A stretch of DNA of 64,000 bases from Eremomyces bilateralis CBS 781.70 (Eukaryota > Ascomycota > Dothideomycetes > Eremomycetales > Eremomycetaceae). Below, piece by piece: positions 1 to 10,596 of this stretch; the first letter of the stretch is position 1; each line of letters begins with the position of its first letter. Made by a program: the position numbers and the translations under genes. Under the pieces are notes generated by a model that had not been told where the DNA came from, made no database searches, and saw only the letters and a program-made list of their open reading frames with translations. Location of the stretch: NCBI RefSeq assembly GCF_010015585.1, contig NW_022985089.1, positions 139,812-203,811 on the forward strand, given 5' to 3'.

Positions 1-470
1 CATATGCTGGTGAGCATGAACGACGATACGATAAATCTGATGGTCATCGACACGGGGGAGGTGGTGCAGGGGTTTTACGGGCATAAGCAGTCCAAATTTA
101 TGATCCGGAGTGCGTTTGGGGGAGCCAATGAGAACTTTGTGGTCAGCGGCAGTGAAGGTATCATGGGCCCTCCTCTGCAGATCCAATGAAGTCACCTAGG
201 CTAACTGTGTGTTACTTAGATTCACGGGTACTCATTTGGAGAACTAACGGCCAGTTGGTCGAGACACTAGAGGCCCATCAACCTGCATGTGTTAATTCCG
301 TGGTCTGGCATCCGACCAACCCACACCTATTCGCATCGGCCGGAGACGATAAGGTGGTACGAATGTAAGTGGCTTCCCATCTCCCATTTCATCAACAAAT
401 CGTCTTACGAATACACAGATGGTCAATTCCGGGCACGAACTCCACGCACTCCAACGGCTTCGGCACCTAA
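1..470 (+). CDS. Gid7/WDR26-type WD40 protein, 3' end (partial)
   Basis: Last three exons of a gene that begins before the window: <1..157, 220..364 and 419..470. Introns 158-219 and 365-418 start with GT and end with TAG and CAG; joining them restores one frame ending in TAA at 468-470. The protein shows the last WD40 blades: an FGGANENF..SGSED stretch, VLIWR, a second blade with HPTNPHLFASAGDD, and a short tail after VRIW. This pattern is typical of the C-terminal propeller of WDR26/Gid7, a subunit of the GID/CTLH ubiquitin ligase that in yeast degrades gluconeogenic enzymes. The N-terminal LisH/CTLH part lies outside the window, so another WD40 protein is possible. The exon structure is well supported; the family name is an inference from the blade sequence. 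Confidence 0.75.
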
Positions 471-898
471 GTTTTCTACATCCTTCGATCCAAGATTCCC
501 CTTCACTCAAGCCTGTTTCGTCGGCATTCTGAGCATTTCCCATCCCTGGTACTTGCATGATAGACTGGCGCTTTGATATCACCTTCGCACGCGTATTGGA
601 TTGGACACATGGTCATTTATGGGACAACCGAGGGTTTCAGCTGTTCACTTGCAGAAGGTGTGTGGTTTGCGGACAGAACGCGGTCAATTCGTAGATATCC
701 CGGCGGTTCTAGGAGCGGGGAGACAGCAATAATATTTTATCGCTCCATTCATGAGCCCCATGATAGTCTTTGATAATGTAGTCCATTTGTCTGGAAATGG
801 TGTATCCCATAATCGACTAAGATGGATGATCCGACCCTCCCTTCGAAATAACAACAACAGCCATCATCCGTCAACAACCCAAACATGCCGAATCTGAC
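471..898. other. Intergenic, no gene seen
   Basis: Convergent spacer between the Gid7-like gene and the GFA-type gene on the other strand. Open frames here are short and lack coding-like composition. I see no repeat or RNA gene. Confidence 0.5.
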
Positions 899-1492
899 CT
901 ACTCCGACTTGATCGACCCCATGAAGCTTGGTCGTTTGTGCTCAAATACCTCCTGCAGGGTTGGCTTCAAAGTCTCGAGCCTATTCCATTCCGATTAGTA
1001 GCCCCTCCAATAGAACGGTGCTCAGCGCGCGACTTACGTCCGATCCAGAATCGGTCCCCTGATACCGTACATCCGCCCTTCCTTTGGTCCGCCCTCCGAA
1101 TAGACGTGACACCCGCATGTCCCACAGAATATTCTGCGAAATCCAATTAACGCCGGGCCGCCTCGAGTTGGCAATCGTCCCATGAACTTACTTCGTCTTC
1201 GGGTTCCCACTCATCGTGTCCTCCATCGTATACCCCTTCCGCACGGAATCCGGATCCTCGATCTTGACCTGCTCGGACGTATAGAGGACTGCCTACATCA
1301 AATTATTAGCAACGGTTGCCAATGCAGGAATCCGCGTATCGTTGGACTTACCACCTGGCTCGACCCCCCACTGTTGATGCGGCAATGGCTGCAGAAACAC
1401 ATGTTTACACCGATTGGAACATCGGTCACGGTGACCTTGACAGCGCCACAGTCACAGCTGCCTGACATAGTTTCGGGTACTGAGGTCGACAT
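899..1492 (-). CDS. GFA/CENP-V domain zinc protein
   Basis: Four exons on the minus strand: 1352-1492, 1192-1292, 1038-1133 and 899-980, giving 139 residues. All three introns (981-1037, 1134-1191, 1293-1351) have GTAAGT donors and AG acceptors, and phases agree. The protein carries the cysteine pattern of the glutathione-dependent formaldehyde-activating (GFA)/CENP-V fold: SCDCGAV near residue 13, CFCSHCRINSG near 33, and FCGTCGCHVYS in the third exon. These cysteines bind two zinc ions in known members. Fungi carry many paralogs of mostly unknown substrate, so no specific enzyme activity is claimed. The length is normal for a single-domain member. Confidence 0.85.
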
Positions 1493-2249
1493 TCTTCTTG
1501 TTATTATAGCTGGATGCTTCTCGAAATGAACCTAGATCGTGGAAAGTAGCGACTCTGGTGATGATGGGATGTCGAAGGGGGGAGTGTGGTGTGCTGGCTG
1601 ATTGGCATGCTTAGCCGTGTGATAATGGCGGTTTATATATGCGAATGAAAGCCATCCTGAGTCGGGTCGGGCGGTGATAGCAATTCGCCGACCAACGCGC
1701 CCTATGCAGGTACTTGTAGACGCGTGGATAATGGCGTTGGGGAGCATCTTGAAATGGTCGAGATGTCGGCGTTTGGAAGAGAAATACACCGATATATGTA
1801 CAGGAACCTTACTTACCCCTTGTGTGTTCCAGGTGCAGATCACCCAAAAGAGGACTAAATAAAGCGATTGATGACAGATAAATTCGCTGATGAGACCGCG
1901 GCCTTTTGAATTCACATCGTCGTGGTTTTTATAATCGTGTCTAATACCGTATCCACAGGACGGAGATTCAGCTTATTTGCATCCGATGTGTCGGTGCTCT
2001 GGCGCCGGCTGTTGACACTCTCCTGTCACCGTCCAGTCTATGGGTAGCCGTCTTTGAATCTAGTTTTAGAATCTTTCGACGAGTGACAAGCGAGGCTCAG
2101 CGAATTCGTAATACGAACTGGTTCAGTACATATTGCAATTGTCCCTGGTATGTTTCTTGAAGTCCAACTTGACTTGTCCGTCGGCTGTGCAACGGGGTTG
2201 ACAAAATCGAACGACAATATATAGTAACAGCTGTGGCTTAAAAGGCAGC
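1493..2249. other. Intergenic, promoter side of the GFA gene
   Basis: Holds the upstream region of the GFA gene and the downstream region of the methyltransferase gene. A 127-codon minus-strand frame at 1532-1915 has no family features and is probably chance. No repeat or RNA gene is visible. Confidence 0.45.
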
Positions 2250-4235
2250 TCATCTCTTAACTCCAACGATGCAAAGGTTCCTTGGACTCATCCCATAGTC
2301 AAAAACCGGCTCCACCCAAGCCTCCTTGATCTCGTCCTGTTCCTTCAACCACAACCACCTATCCAGCACAATCGCCGACTCAACCACCCCAGCACTATAC
2401 GCCATCAAACTCCACGCGATGCTCAATTCATGCTTCCGCGGTAGATATCGTTGGTGGTAGTCCTCAATCTCCTCATCCGCGATCAATCCTAGCGCCGCTG
2501 CGATCTTCGCATACGGTACAGGAGGGTATTGCGATGTGTCAGCAATGGGCCTTCCAGTCCTGGGATTGACCCCATCTTCTGGGTGAACCTCCTCAGGGAC
2601 GCCATTCGACATTGCCATCGCCTCCATCTTCGCCTGGGCGCCGCGGACGTAACTGAGGAAGTTGCTGTAGCACGATTTGCGAAGCCCGCCGATGATGATA
2701 GGTTGGCCGGCGGTATCGCTGCCGCCGGCGGGACTGACGGCTCGGACTATTGGCGTCTCCGGGGATTGGGGCCGGGCAGAGGCTTTGCGGCACGTATCTA
2801 TGACGCCGATGTCAAGGAAAATGCGCTGGAGCACGGATCGGTAGAAGTGTCGAGTGAAGAAAGAGTCGCTGTCTTTCGGTCCCCAGTTCTGCGGTGCTTG
2901 GACGGCCATCATCCGCGCGGTGATGTTGAGCCGAATTCCCTCCTCTTCTTCCTCTAGGTCTCCGTCGACGCCATCTAGGCCATGCTTCTTCTTCTTCTTC
3001 GAATATTGGTAGCTACACATCCGCTCGCTCATCGGGAATCCCATCTCGTCCTTCGCGCTCGCTTCTCGCTCCATTCGTTTCACTGCATCGGGAATCCGCA
3101 GACTAGGATGCTTGTACGTCATCCCTTTCCCAAGACGCTCGGTCATGAGATTGTAGCAGCAGCCGATTAGTGCTACGGCGCGGACTTCAGGATTGGCGGT
3201 AACCGTACGGAGCGCATGGTGCAGGAGGTTGCCGCAGGAGTGGAGGGATATGGTTAGAAGAGAAGGCGGAGTTTGTGATTTCGAGCCTATTTGTGGCATG
3301 ATTGGACCTAATGATCCATTCACCACCCAATGATTGATATACTGAACGGTGCCTTTCGCGTCAGCTGGTATTGCCTCCAACGGCGTGTCTGGTGTGGCAT
3401 TTGGTGCAGCTGACACCATCCTCCCATCCTCGCAGAGAGTGCATTCTCCATCCTCTTTGGGCATCCGATCGTCCGTCTTCTCCTGACCTCCTGTGGTCTT
3501 CGGATTCCGTCGCTTTCCAGATTGAACTCCTCGCTGCTCCAGTAGCCAGAGCTTCTTGTTCCGCATGGTTCTGGGTCTCTCGACCAACTTTGCGAGCACA
3601 TCGAGCGTCTTTGCACCTTCGATGTTATGTGGCCTAGTCTCAATCGCAATGATATCCCTGTTGTACGGCTCGCTTGCCAATGCTCTTCCTAAATAATTCT
3701 GCCCCGACCCAAAATCGACCAGATGAGTGATCGGCTGCCCTGTATATTCAGCGATGTCACCCGTCAGCCTCTCGACGTATTGCGCAAAGTTCTGCACCTC
3801 GTGGACCTTTTTCACTTTCATCCCCGAGGCAACGGGGCGAGAGAGCTTGACTTCTTTTTGCGGTGGGTTAAAGTCACGCCGCATCAGGTGCATCCTCACA
3901 GTTCCCACATAGTCCAGCAGACTTTGCGGAGGGAACGGCCTCCCTCGCCATGCGAACCCTCCTGAGTCATCGTCACCGTTGAACTTTTGGAGATCTTCCC
4001 GCATCAGAAAGTCCAGGATGTCCGCGATCTGAATGTCGTGAAACCACTCTCGCCATTCCTGTGGAATCGCCGTCTCATAAAGGCTTGGACTTCGAGTAAA
4101 GAAATCGAGGACATGGATGCCTCCGCAGAATCGCTCAAGAAGTTCAGAGGTCGTCAAAAATTCTAATAAGGACTCGGAAAATTCATTAGGACCTGAAAAT
4201 ACATCAGAAATTGGCAACGGTTTCTCTGGCCCCAT
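2250..4235 (-). CDS. METTL25/RRNAD1-like methyltransferase
   Basis: Single-exon gene of 661 residues with ATG at 4233-4235. Around residue 165 it has a SAM-binding motif I (VDFGSGQNYLGRAL) followed by an acidic IAIE motif II. Further on it has the block ISLHSCGNLLHHALR and the signature GCCYNLMTE, which together mark the Methyltransf_32 (METTL25/METTL25B) family. The middle contains a Lys-rich linker and a Glu-run before the conserved ITARMMAVQAP segment. Family members are putative SAM-dependent methyltransferases; the substrate in fungi is not established. The start is the first ATG in frame and the next gene begins about 400 nt away. No intron is needed. Confidence 0.85.
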   Translation of the reverse strand: MGPEKPLPISDVFSGPNEFSESLLEFLTTSELLERFCGGIHVLDFFTRSPSLYETAIPQEWREWFHDIQIADILDFLMREDLQKFNGDDDSGGFAWRGRPFPPQSLLDYVGTVRMHLMRRDFNPPQKEVKLSRPVASGMKVKKVHEVQNFAQYVERLTGDIAEYTGQPITHLVDFGSGQNYLGRALASEPYNRDIIAIETRPHNIEGAKTLDVLAKLVERPRTMRNKKLWLLEQRGVQSGKRRNPKTTGGQEKTDDRMPKEDGECTLCEDGRMVSAAPNATPDTPLEAIPADAKGTVQYINHWVVNGSLGPIMPQIGSKSQTPPSLLTISLHSCGNLLHHALRTVTANPEVRAVALIGCCYNLMTERLGKGMTYKHPSLRIPDAVKRMEREASAKDEMGFPMSERMCSYQYSKKKKKHGLDGVDGDLEEEEEGIRLNITARMMAVQAPQNWGPKDSDSFFTRHFYRSVLQRIFLDIGVIDTCRKASARPQSPETPIVRAVSPAGGSDTAGQPIIIGGLRKSCYSNFLSYVRGAQAKMEAMAMSNGVPEEVHPEDGVNPRTGRPIADTSQYPPVPYAKIAAALGLIADEEIEDYHQRYLPRKHELSIAWSLMAYSAGVVESAIVLDRWLWLKEQDEIKEAWVEPVFDYGMSPRNLCIVGVKR

Positions 4236-4631
4236 GATTGGTTACTCTGACATTGAGCGTCTTTTGTCTAAGAAACCCGTATCTCAATGGAAGGGTTGAA
4301 TTGAATTGAGAATTATTTGTGTTGGAAAAGATTTTGAACGGAACAGATCTGATGGACAGGATTCTGACAGTGAACCGGAACTGGAACAGGAACTGGAACA
4401 GGAACGGAACTGGAACAGGAACTAGAACTGGAACAGGAAGGACCATAAGGCAACAAGGCATGAATCCCTGTCTCAGTGGAACAACTTGCTCAAGCGAAGA
4501 GACCATCAGGGCATCAAAGAAATATTAACCAAAATATGTAAATTATTTGGAGCTATGCGATCGGATATCTTCCTCCTTGAACTCCGAAATACTCCATCCT
4601 CAAATCCTCGATCCATTAGCCAAACCCCAAA
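4236..4631. other. Short spacer between two minus-strand genes
   Basis: Contains the presumed promoter and 5' leader of the methyltransferase gene and the 3' region of the protease-like gene. It holds the tandem repeat listed separately. Confidence 0.5.
4377..4439. repeat. Tandem GGAACTGGAACA repeat
   Basis: About five imperfect copies of a 12-nt unit (two alternating 6-mers, GGAACT and GGAACA). The array lies 140-205 nt upstream of the methyltransferase ATG. Copies differ by small changes, so it is not a fresh expansion. It could sit in the 5' UTR or promoter. Confidence 0.85.
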
Positions 4632-6196
4632 CTATTTTCGCCAAGCGCCAAACACGCCCCGTGGATGTATCCTTTCTGTAGAGTGGTCTCTTGAAGGTCC
4701 TTTAACAGATCCGTCACTCGAACTCCCGTCTTCCATGTCCTGATATTGCCGCTTCTTCATCCCCTCCTCTGCCTCGAGTCTTTCCATCTTCTTCACCGTT
4801 CGATATCGCAGGAGATAGAGGATGCCAATGACGCAGCAAGCAATGAAGGCAATGCCACCTATTACCCCTCCGAGAACCGCGCCAACGAGTCCGTTTGCTC
4901 CAAAGTCGGATTCCGACTCAGCAGACTTTGCGACGGGGATGGACTTCGGGCACCAGGTTGTCGGCATCACGTATTTGTTTTCCACGACGGCTTGAGCGAG
5001 GTGGAAGTTGTAGGCTTCATAGTCGATCATCAGGTAGACTTGGCTAAGCCATGAAGCGCCAAGGTAAAAGATGTTTTCTTCCATTGGGCTACCGTTCCAG
5101 TTGAAGTTTCCCGACGCCACTGGAGAGAGTCCGGTAGAGTTGGAAACCATCTCCGGTGGAAGAGTCACCCGGAAGCCATCAGACAGAACAATGGTCATCG
5201 TGCCGGCAAATGATTTGGTGATCCGTAATGAGTGATCCGGCACCTCGTTAGGGTCCGTCTCAACTGCCGTGAGAAGGGACATGAAATTCTCTGTGATCTG
5301 TGGAGGAAATGTCATGGGATATTGGTCCGTGGTGATCCGAGCCGTGAACCCCTGAGCCACGCTGCTAATATTAGGGAATCGCACCGAATCCATCAGGGAC
5401 ACGTTGCGCGTCAGCCCAGTTGGGTCGTCGAGGATGATATCCGTCACCGTGACCGCAAGGGGGTCCGCTGATGAAGTGTCAATCTGGTTGGTGAATACAG
5501 GACCGGTAAACCGACCGCTGTCGAATCCGCCGAATGTGTTCGAGCCGTTCACGACGCCACCAGCCCGGTCCATGCCGGCGCCAATGTATAATGAATAAGT
5601 CCTCCCAGCGATCAGACCGGCAGCGTATATCTTCTGCAGCAGAGTCGACGCCGCTCCGAACCCGATTACACCAGGGTTTGACGAACTGGATGATACCACC
5701 TCCAGTGAAAAATTGTCCACGGTGTTCACGGTAGCAGGATTGGTTTCGAAAAAGTGGGTATATAGATGGCCAGAATCGGTCCCAAACGTGCTGGCGTTAG
5801 ACAGCTGAGAACTGTCTAGCGAACGATATGTCTTGTCTTCTATCCATCTGTAGGGGATCAGTGTCCGGACTGTCCGACTTCTTCAGGCTCCACTTACGAT
5901 CTCGAGAACGACGCATCAAAGGTGCCATGAGTCTCGCCTTCGCAATTCCGCAGCTGACTTCTCCCGCAGAAGTCGCCGGAGGCAACTGAAGTTTCGTTCT
6001 GCCGTAATGATGGGAAGAGGCTCTGGTTCTGTGATGGCGTCCCGAACCCTATGAACGACCCATACTGGAGGATGTTCGTCCCGCGGACAGCACGCTTGTG
6101 GATATCCACGTAGATAGGCGGTTTGGAGCAGTCAAAAGCAAGGACAGTTGAAGCAATCAGCAATGTGAAAGGCACAGCCTTCTTTAAACCCGCCAT
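4632..6196 (-). CDS. Membrane-anchored aspartic-protease-like protein, catalytically degenerate
   Basis: Two exons, 5898-6196 and 4632-5847, give 504 residues; the intron (5848-5897) has GTAAGT and CAG. The N-terminus has a signal peptide (hydrophobic residues 6-18 ending in VLA). The body matches the pepsin (A1) fold family of fungi: YGSFIGFGTPSQNQSLFPSL, FDASFSRSW, GGFDSGRFTG in the lobe junction, and LGASWLSQVYLMIDYE near the C-terminus. The motif positions that should hold the two catalytic DTG/DSG triplets do not carry them (SLFPSL in lobe 1, IVLSDG in lobe 2). A transmembrane segment (about residues 410-435, VLGGVIGGIAFIACC) and a charged cytoplasmic tail follow. It is probably a surface or secretory-pathway protein with a non-catalytic protease fold. 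Several N-glycosylation sites are present. Confidence 0.8.
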
Positions 6197-8042
6197 AATA
6201 AATTGAACGAAAAGGAACTGGAGAGAGATTTCAGAAACGCATAAGAAAAATGACGACTCTGGAGAACGAAAAACCAAGATGAGACAACATTGATCAGTAG
6301 ATTCCAAAGTAACGCGTACGTCGGCATCAAGTGGTGATATGCTTCCCTCCAAGAAAGCTGGTCGATATTCTTAGAACCGACAACCCACCCACCCGCATAT
6401 AGAACCCGACTGTTTCGTCTAAGGTCCTCCCGCACTTCGCACGGAGTCCTCCACCCCGCCACCTTAGACACCGACGCAATGGCTCTTGAACCAGATTGGT
6501 CAGCGAATAAGCGCCGAAGGACTTCTGAGACCGGGTGGACGAGGAGCTCGCCCCGGAAGGCAGCATCGCGGCGAGGAAGCCAGCGGCATTCTTAGAACCG
6601 GGTCGGGGCACGTGGTGCAAGAAACATTGTCGGATTCGGACAGGATTGGACGGGAATATGAGAGGAGATCTGCCGTGCTAGGGTTATAGGCGCGTCGTGA
6701 AGCTGCGGGACATTAGAAAGGTCCCTGGCGCTTAATTCATTCTCGATGCTAATGTCCAACCATATAGATATTGCGTCAATGGTCGCTGGTGATCTGCTGT
6801 TAATTCAACATCGAGATGAAGCTATTCGTAAACTGAACCCAACTGGGTATAAGCATAGAAAGCAATCATAATCTAGCAAATAATAATCAATACTCCTTCT
6901 AAAATCCAGCATCGTCGAAGTTGACGTTCGGCGGATGTCGAAACACGAGTGGAGACGACCAGGGCGACGTCTAAAAAAAGAACGCCACTAAACCGGAGAA
7001 GCCAGCCAACCAGATCGTCGTCCAAGACCCTCTCCAACAGAACTTTCCAACATATTATAACCGTTGTACACAGTGCATCGTTACCTCATTCCGGTCTCGA
7101 GCTGTGAATCGGCAACTGCCATCCAACCATTGTCTTATGTATTGATGAACATGAAGCGCATACATAGAACGGTAGTGCCTTAGTGGTGCCCTGATTCCTG
7201 TCCCAAATCCAACACCGTCCCAGGGTCCACTCACCAAACAAGGCGACGGACGAACAAGGCTACCATAGGAGAGGGAGCGAACGAGACTCACTCACGAGAG
7301 AGAGCAGGTACTGCGAAAGTCGGCCTTGACAAAGAGCGCTGTATCACCACTGAGATTTGCCGTTCCCCTTCGCGATCCCTTAGAAAACAGTTCGGTGCGG
7401 TCTGTAGAGTATGACGATGGGCCAGAGATCAGGAAGTTTGAGGGGAGACCTCGTGGATAAGACTTGTGGGCAGTGACATTGGATGAGGGTGGTAAGATGC
7501 GGGCGTAGAGGATAGGTCAACCGCAATATACATGCTTCTTCCACACTAAACATCCGCCTACGACCATTTACACCCTAGGCTCGGGCGATTCCACTCATCA
7601 AGACTTCCAACATATATCTAATATCTTCTGAACACGGATTGCCGAATGTATATATTCTCGTCGCTATTCGAAGATTGCTCAACAGCCATCTCATCAACGC
7701 TCACGACCGCCTTCTCCAGCCGTACGTACACGAGATGCAATCGTACACACCTAGATCGTTCACCAAATTCCCAAAATCGAACGGAAATACGTCCCGATCC
7801 AACAAGTGATATATAAAAAACAGGTATCCTGAACCCGAGGAAACAACGCAACCCGCTCGCTTCCCGGTGTGGATGCCCCGGCGGCCGTATTGCCTGGAAT
7901 CGGAAAACACCGAGAGAACAATCCAAACGCCCGCTAACCTAGCAGATATGAACCGCGAAAAATGCCAAAAAGTGGTGGTGTATCAGAGAAAGAGTGGTGC
8001 TGAAAAGCCCAGATGGAAGGGTGCTCCAGATCATGAAACCGA
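6197..8042. other. Long intergenic region, no gene seen
   Basis: 1.8 kb between two minus-strand genes. I checked both strands; the open frames (up to about 100 codons) overlap one another and show no recognisable domain or consistent splice signals. It probably holds the promoter of the protease-like gene and the 3' UTR of the next gene. Confidence 0.45.
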
Positions 8043-10596
8043 TCACCCCGTCGCGATCCCCTTCGATCCCGCTACCCGTCGAAGCATCCTCCGCATAAGC
8101 CCCCCCTCGCTCTTCGGCGGCTTGACCGCAAAGGCACCATGCTCCCCTGTCGCGTCGTCGGTGAACTGAGGGAGAGCCTCCAGAGCCAACGGATCGTACG
8201 GTTTCGATTGTCGATTCGCGGTGCTTCCAAAGATCGCCGCCGCACCGGACGTGGACAAGGTGGTTAAACCGTAGGAGATGCTGCCCGACCGCTTGCCGCG
8301 GCTTTTGCCGTCGTGCCAGCCGTAGATGGTCTCTTCGTCGGCCCGCAGGTCCGGTCGCGTGAGTGTCATCCGCAACGTCATCTCGCGGCCTCCAGGGGAG
8401 AGGGCTTCGTCCCACATGTCGCGTTCGGAGCGGGCGCCAGCACTGGTTTTTGGAGAAGGGGAGGTGAGCAGTGGCGCGGGCGCGACGGAGAGGTTGACTG
8501 TGAAAGGCGGGAGGATATCTTCGTGGATGTTGGCGAATTTGGAGGCGGTGACGCGATCGACGAAGGCGTGGACATTGGCGATGGTGTCGGTGTCGACTTC
8601 GGGGTTTGAGGGGTGACTGGAGAGTGGGTGGGTATCGTTAGGGGTGACTGGAGAGGCAGGAGCGCTGTCGGAGTCTGATGCGGAGTCGAGGTCGGCGGCC
8701 GGTGTAGTCGCGGCAGTGGAGCGATCGTGGTACACCATTGAACCGCTGTCATCAGAAAGGATATCGGAATTGTCGAGGAAGGAGAAATCGTCGTTGCGAA
8801 GGAAGGTTTGTGCATCATTGGCAGCGGAGAGTATCCGGCGTTGCCGTGAATGCGAGGTTGATATGCGGGTGGGCTCCGTCGAATGTCGGCCAGTGTTTTC
8901 GTTGTTTGCTGCAGACGCAGGAAAGCCAAACTCGATGGCTTCGTCGAACTTTTGGGGGGAGGCAAGATATTGGCGGAGCTTCATGCGGGCCTCGGGATCT
9001 TGATAGTGGAGTGCTGTTGCGTCACATCCTTGAGGGGTGGTGACGAATTCGAGAGGGGGAACGATGAGAGAATTGTTTCTCGATCGACGATGAGAGGGGA
9101 AGGCCGTGAATAAGGGCGATGGTAGGGCGGAGGGGGCAGATGAAGTCGAGGTTCGTCCGGTCGGGTTGGTTGTTGATATCGAAAAGTTGCGTCTCAGGGA
9201 GTACTTCCGCGCGTGTGTCGACGGCATCGAGCGGTCTACTGGCTCGTGGTCTTGAAAGCTATCGCGAGCCATCTTTGTGCTTCCGTCCCGGCTCGGTCCA
9301 ATGATCGAGTCCTCCCGCTGATCGTGTTGTTGGTAGTCCAAGGAAATTAATGAAACGGCCGTCAATGTTCCCGAGGCTTGATCGGAAATATTTCCGTCCA
9401 ACTTCTCCAAAAGTATTGACGTGCAACAACCTTCAAGCAAGTATTGCTCCTCTTTCGAGAATTGTGCCCGTTTCAATTTCTCTGGCAGCGCCAGATAGCG
9501 TTCGGCGTCGGCCCTGGTAATAACGCGGTCGTTCCCAACTGATACGGACCGCCGGCGCGAATGATGTCGACCTTTACGCACTCGACCCGAGGAGTGCTGG
9601 GCGGAGTGTGAGAGATAAGAATAACCGGTGCTAGGACGGGTGGATGGGGGGGAAACATCGATTCGATCCAGGGGAGTCGGTCGGCCAGGAACTACGAGCA
9701 GTTGCGACGCAGCATGGTTTTCTGCGATACGCAGGCGCTCCAGCGACGAGAAATACTTTTTTCTGCGGTGAGAGACCAGGTTAGCGTCAGATGATCCTTC
9801 GACGGTGTCGCAAAAATGCTGACAGCTTGTGACGGTGAATGAGGGGTGAAAAAAGTAACGTCTCGGCGATAAACGTCGGCGATGAAGTAAGGAGATAAAT
9901 GTAGGAGTAAAGGGTGGCTCGTTATGCAGCACGCTCAACCGGAAGGACGGCGTGAACAGGAGGGGCGAGAGGGTTTAGTAGTAAGGCACAAATTGTCTGA
10001 TTGTGTCGTGCGGCGCGAATAGATTGAGACGAGGAATGAAGCACGAAGGTCGCAGACTCGCAGCGAGGACGGTGAGGACAAGCACGCCAGAGTATGCACG
10101 AGGCGCCGATGAAGCAACTCGGTCGTAGCGGACCTGCATCCATTCCAGTGATTCCACGAACCACAGACTGGTACCCCTGTATATCAATGCCTTACTGCAG
10201 AAAACAATGGGGATTGATATACAGTATACACAGGACCATGGATGGGATCGTAGCAGGTAGGCCGACTGACCGAGGGCGGTATGAGTTCTTATTGCAAGTG
10301 CATGATTGCCGGACGCAATAACGCATATGAACGACCAGGCCAAGTCCAACAGATGGTGTGGTGGCTTGTAAATCACACGCAGACTTGACAGGGGGTCAAC
10401 CCTCTGGGATCTCTCACACCTGATGATCCCAAACCGTGACAGGAATAGTGACCTTCAAACCAACAACATGATAGGCAAAGGTGCAATGAAACGAGAAGAT
10501 CAACGAGTTGAAAACATACCTGATAGAAATCGGCAACGCTCCGTATTCATCAACAGATAGGACTGGTTGGGCCATCGCATCGTCGGGTCCCATCAT
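8043..10596 (-). CDS. Unrecognised Ser/Arg-rich fungal protein with a long first intron
   Basis: The main exon (8043-9762) has no in-frame ATG near its open end, only TTG. It begins after a strong acceptor (branch site GCTAAC, then CTCACCGCAG). Exon 1 is found at 10520-10596: ATGATG, 25 codons, then AG|GTATGT. Phase 2 plus the single A of exon 2 restores the frame and gives 598 residues: MMGPDDAMAQ...LPISIR, then KKYFSSLERLRIAE. The intron (9763-10519) is 757 nt, far above the local norm. The protein has a charged N-terminal helix, a basic Ser/Arg patch (SGRVRKGRHHSRRRSVS), an ITRADAERYLALPEKLKRAQFSKEEQYLLEG block, and long low-complexity Ser/Thr/Pro regions. I recognise no domain with a known function. 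Confidence 0.75.
10177..10224. repeat. Perfect 12-bp inverted repeat within intron 1
   Basis: CTGTATATCAAT at 10177-10188 is repeated in reverse complement at 10213-10224, with a 24-nt spacer. It lies inside the 757-nt first intron of the gene at 8043-10596. It could form a hairpin in the pre-mRNA or be a small transposon footprint. Confidence 0.7.

Noticed and set aside
1532-1915. 127-codon minus-strand frame upstream of the GFA gene
   Set aside because: No family features; it lies in the promoter region of a well-supported gene.
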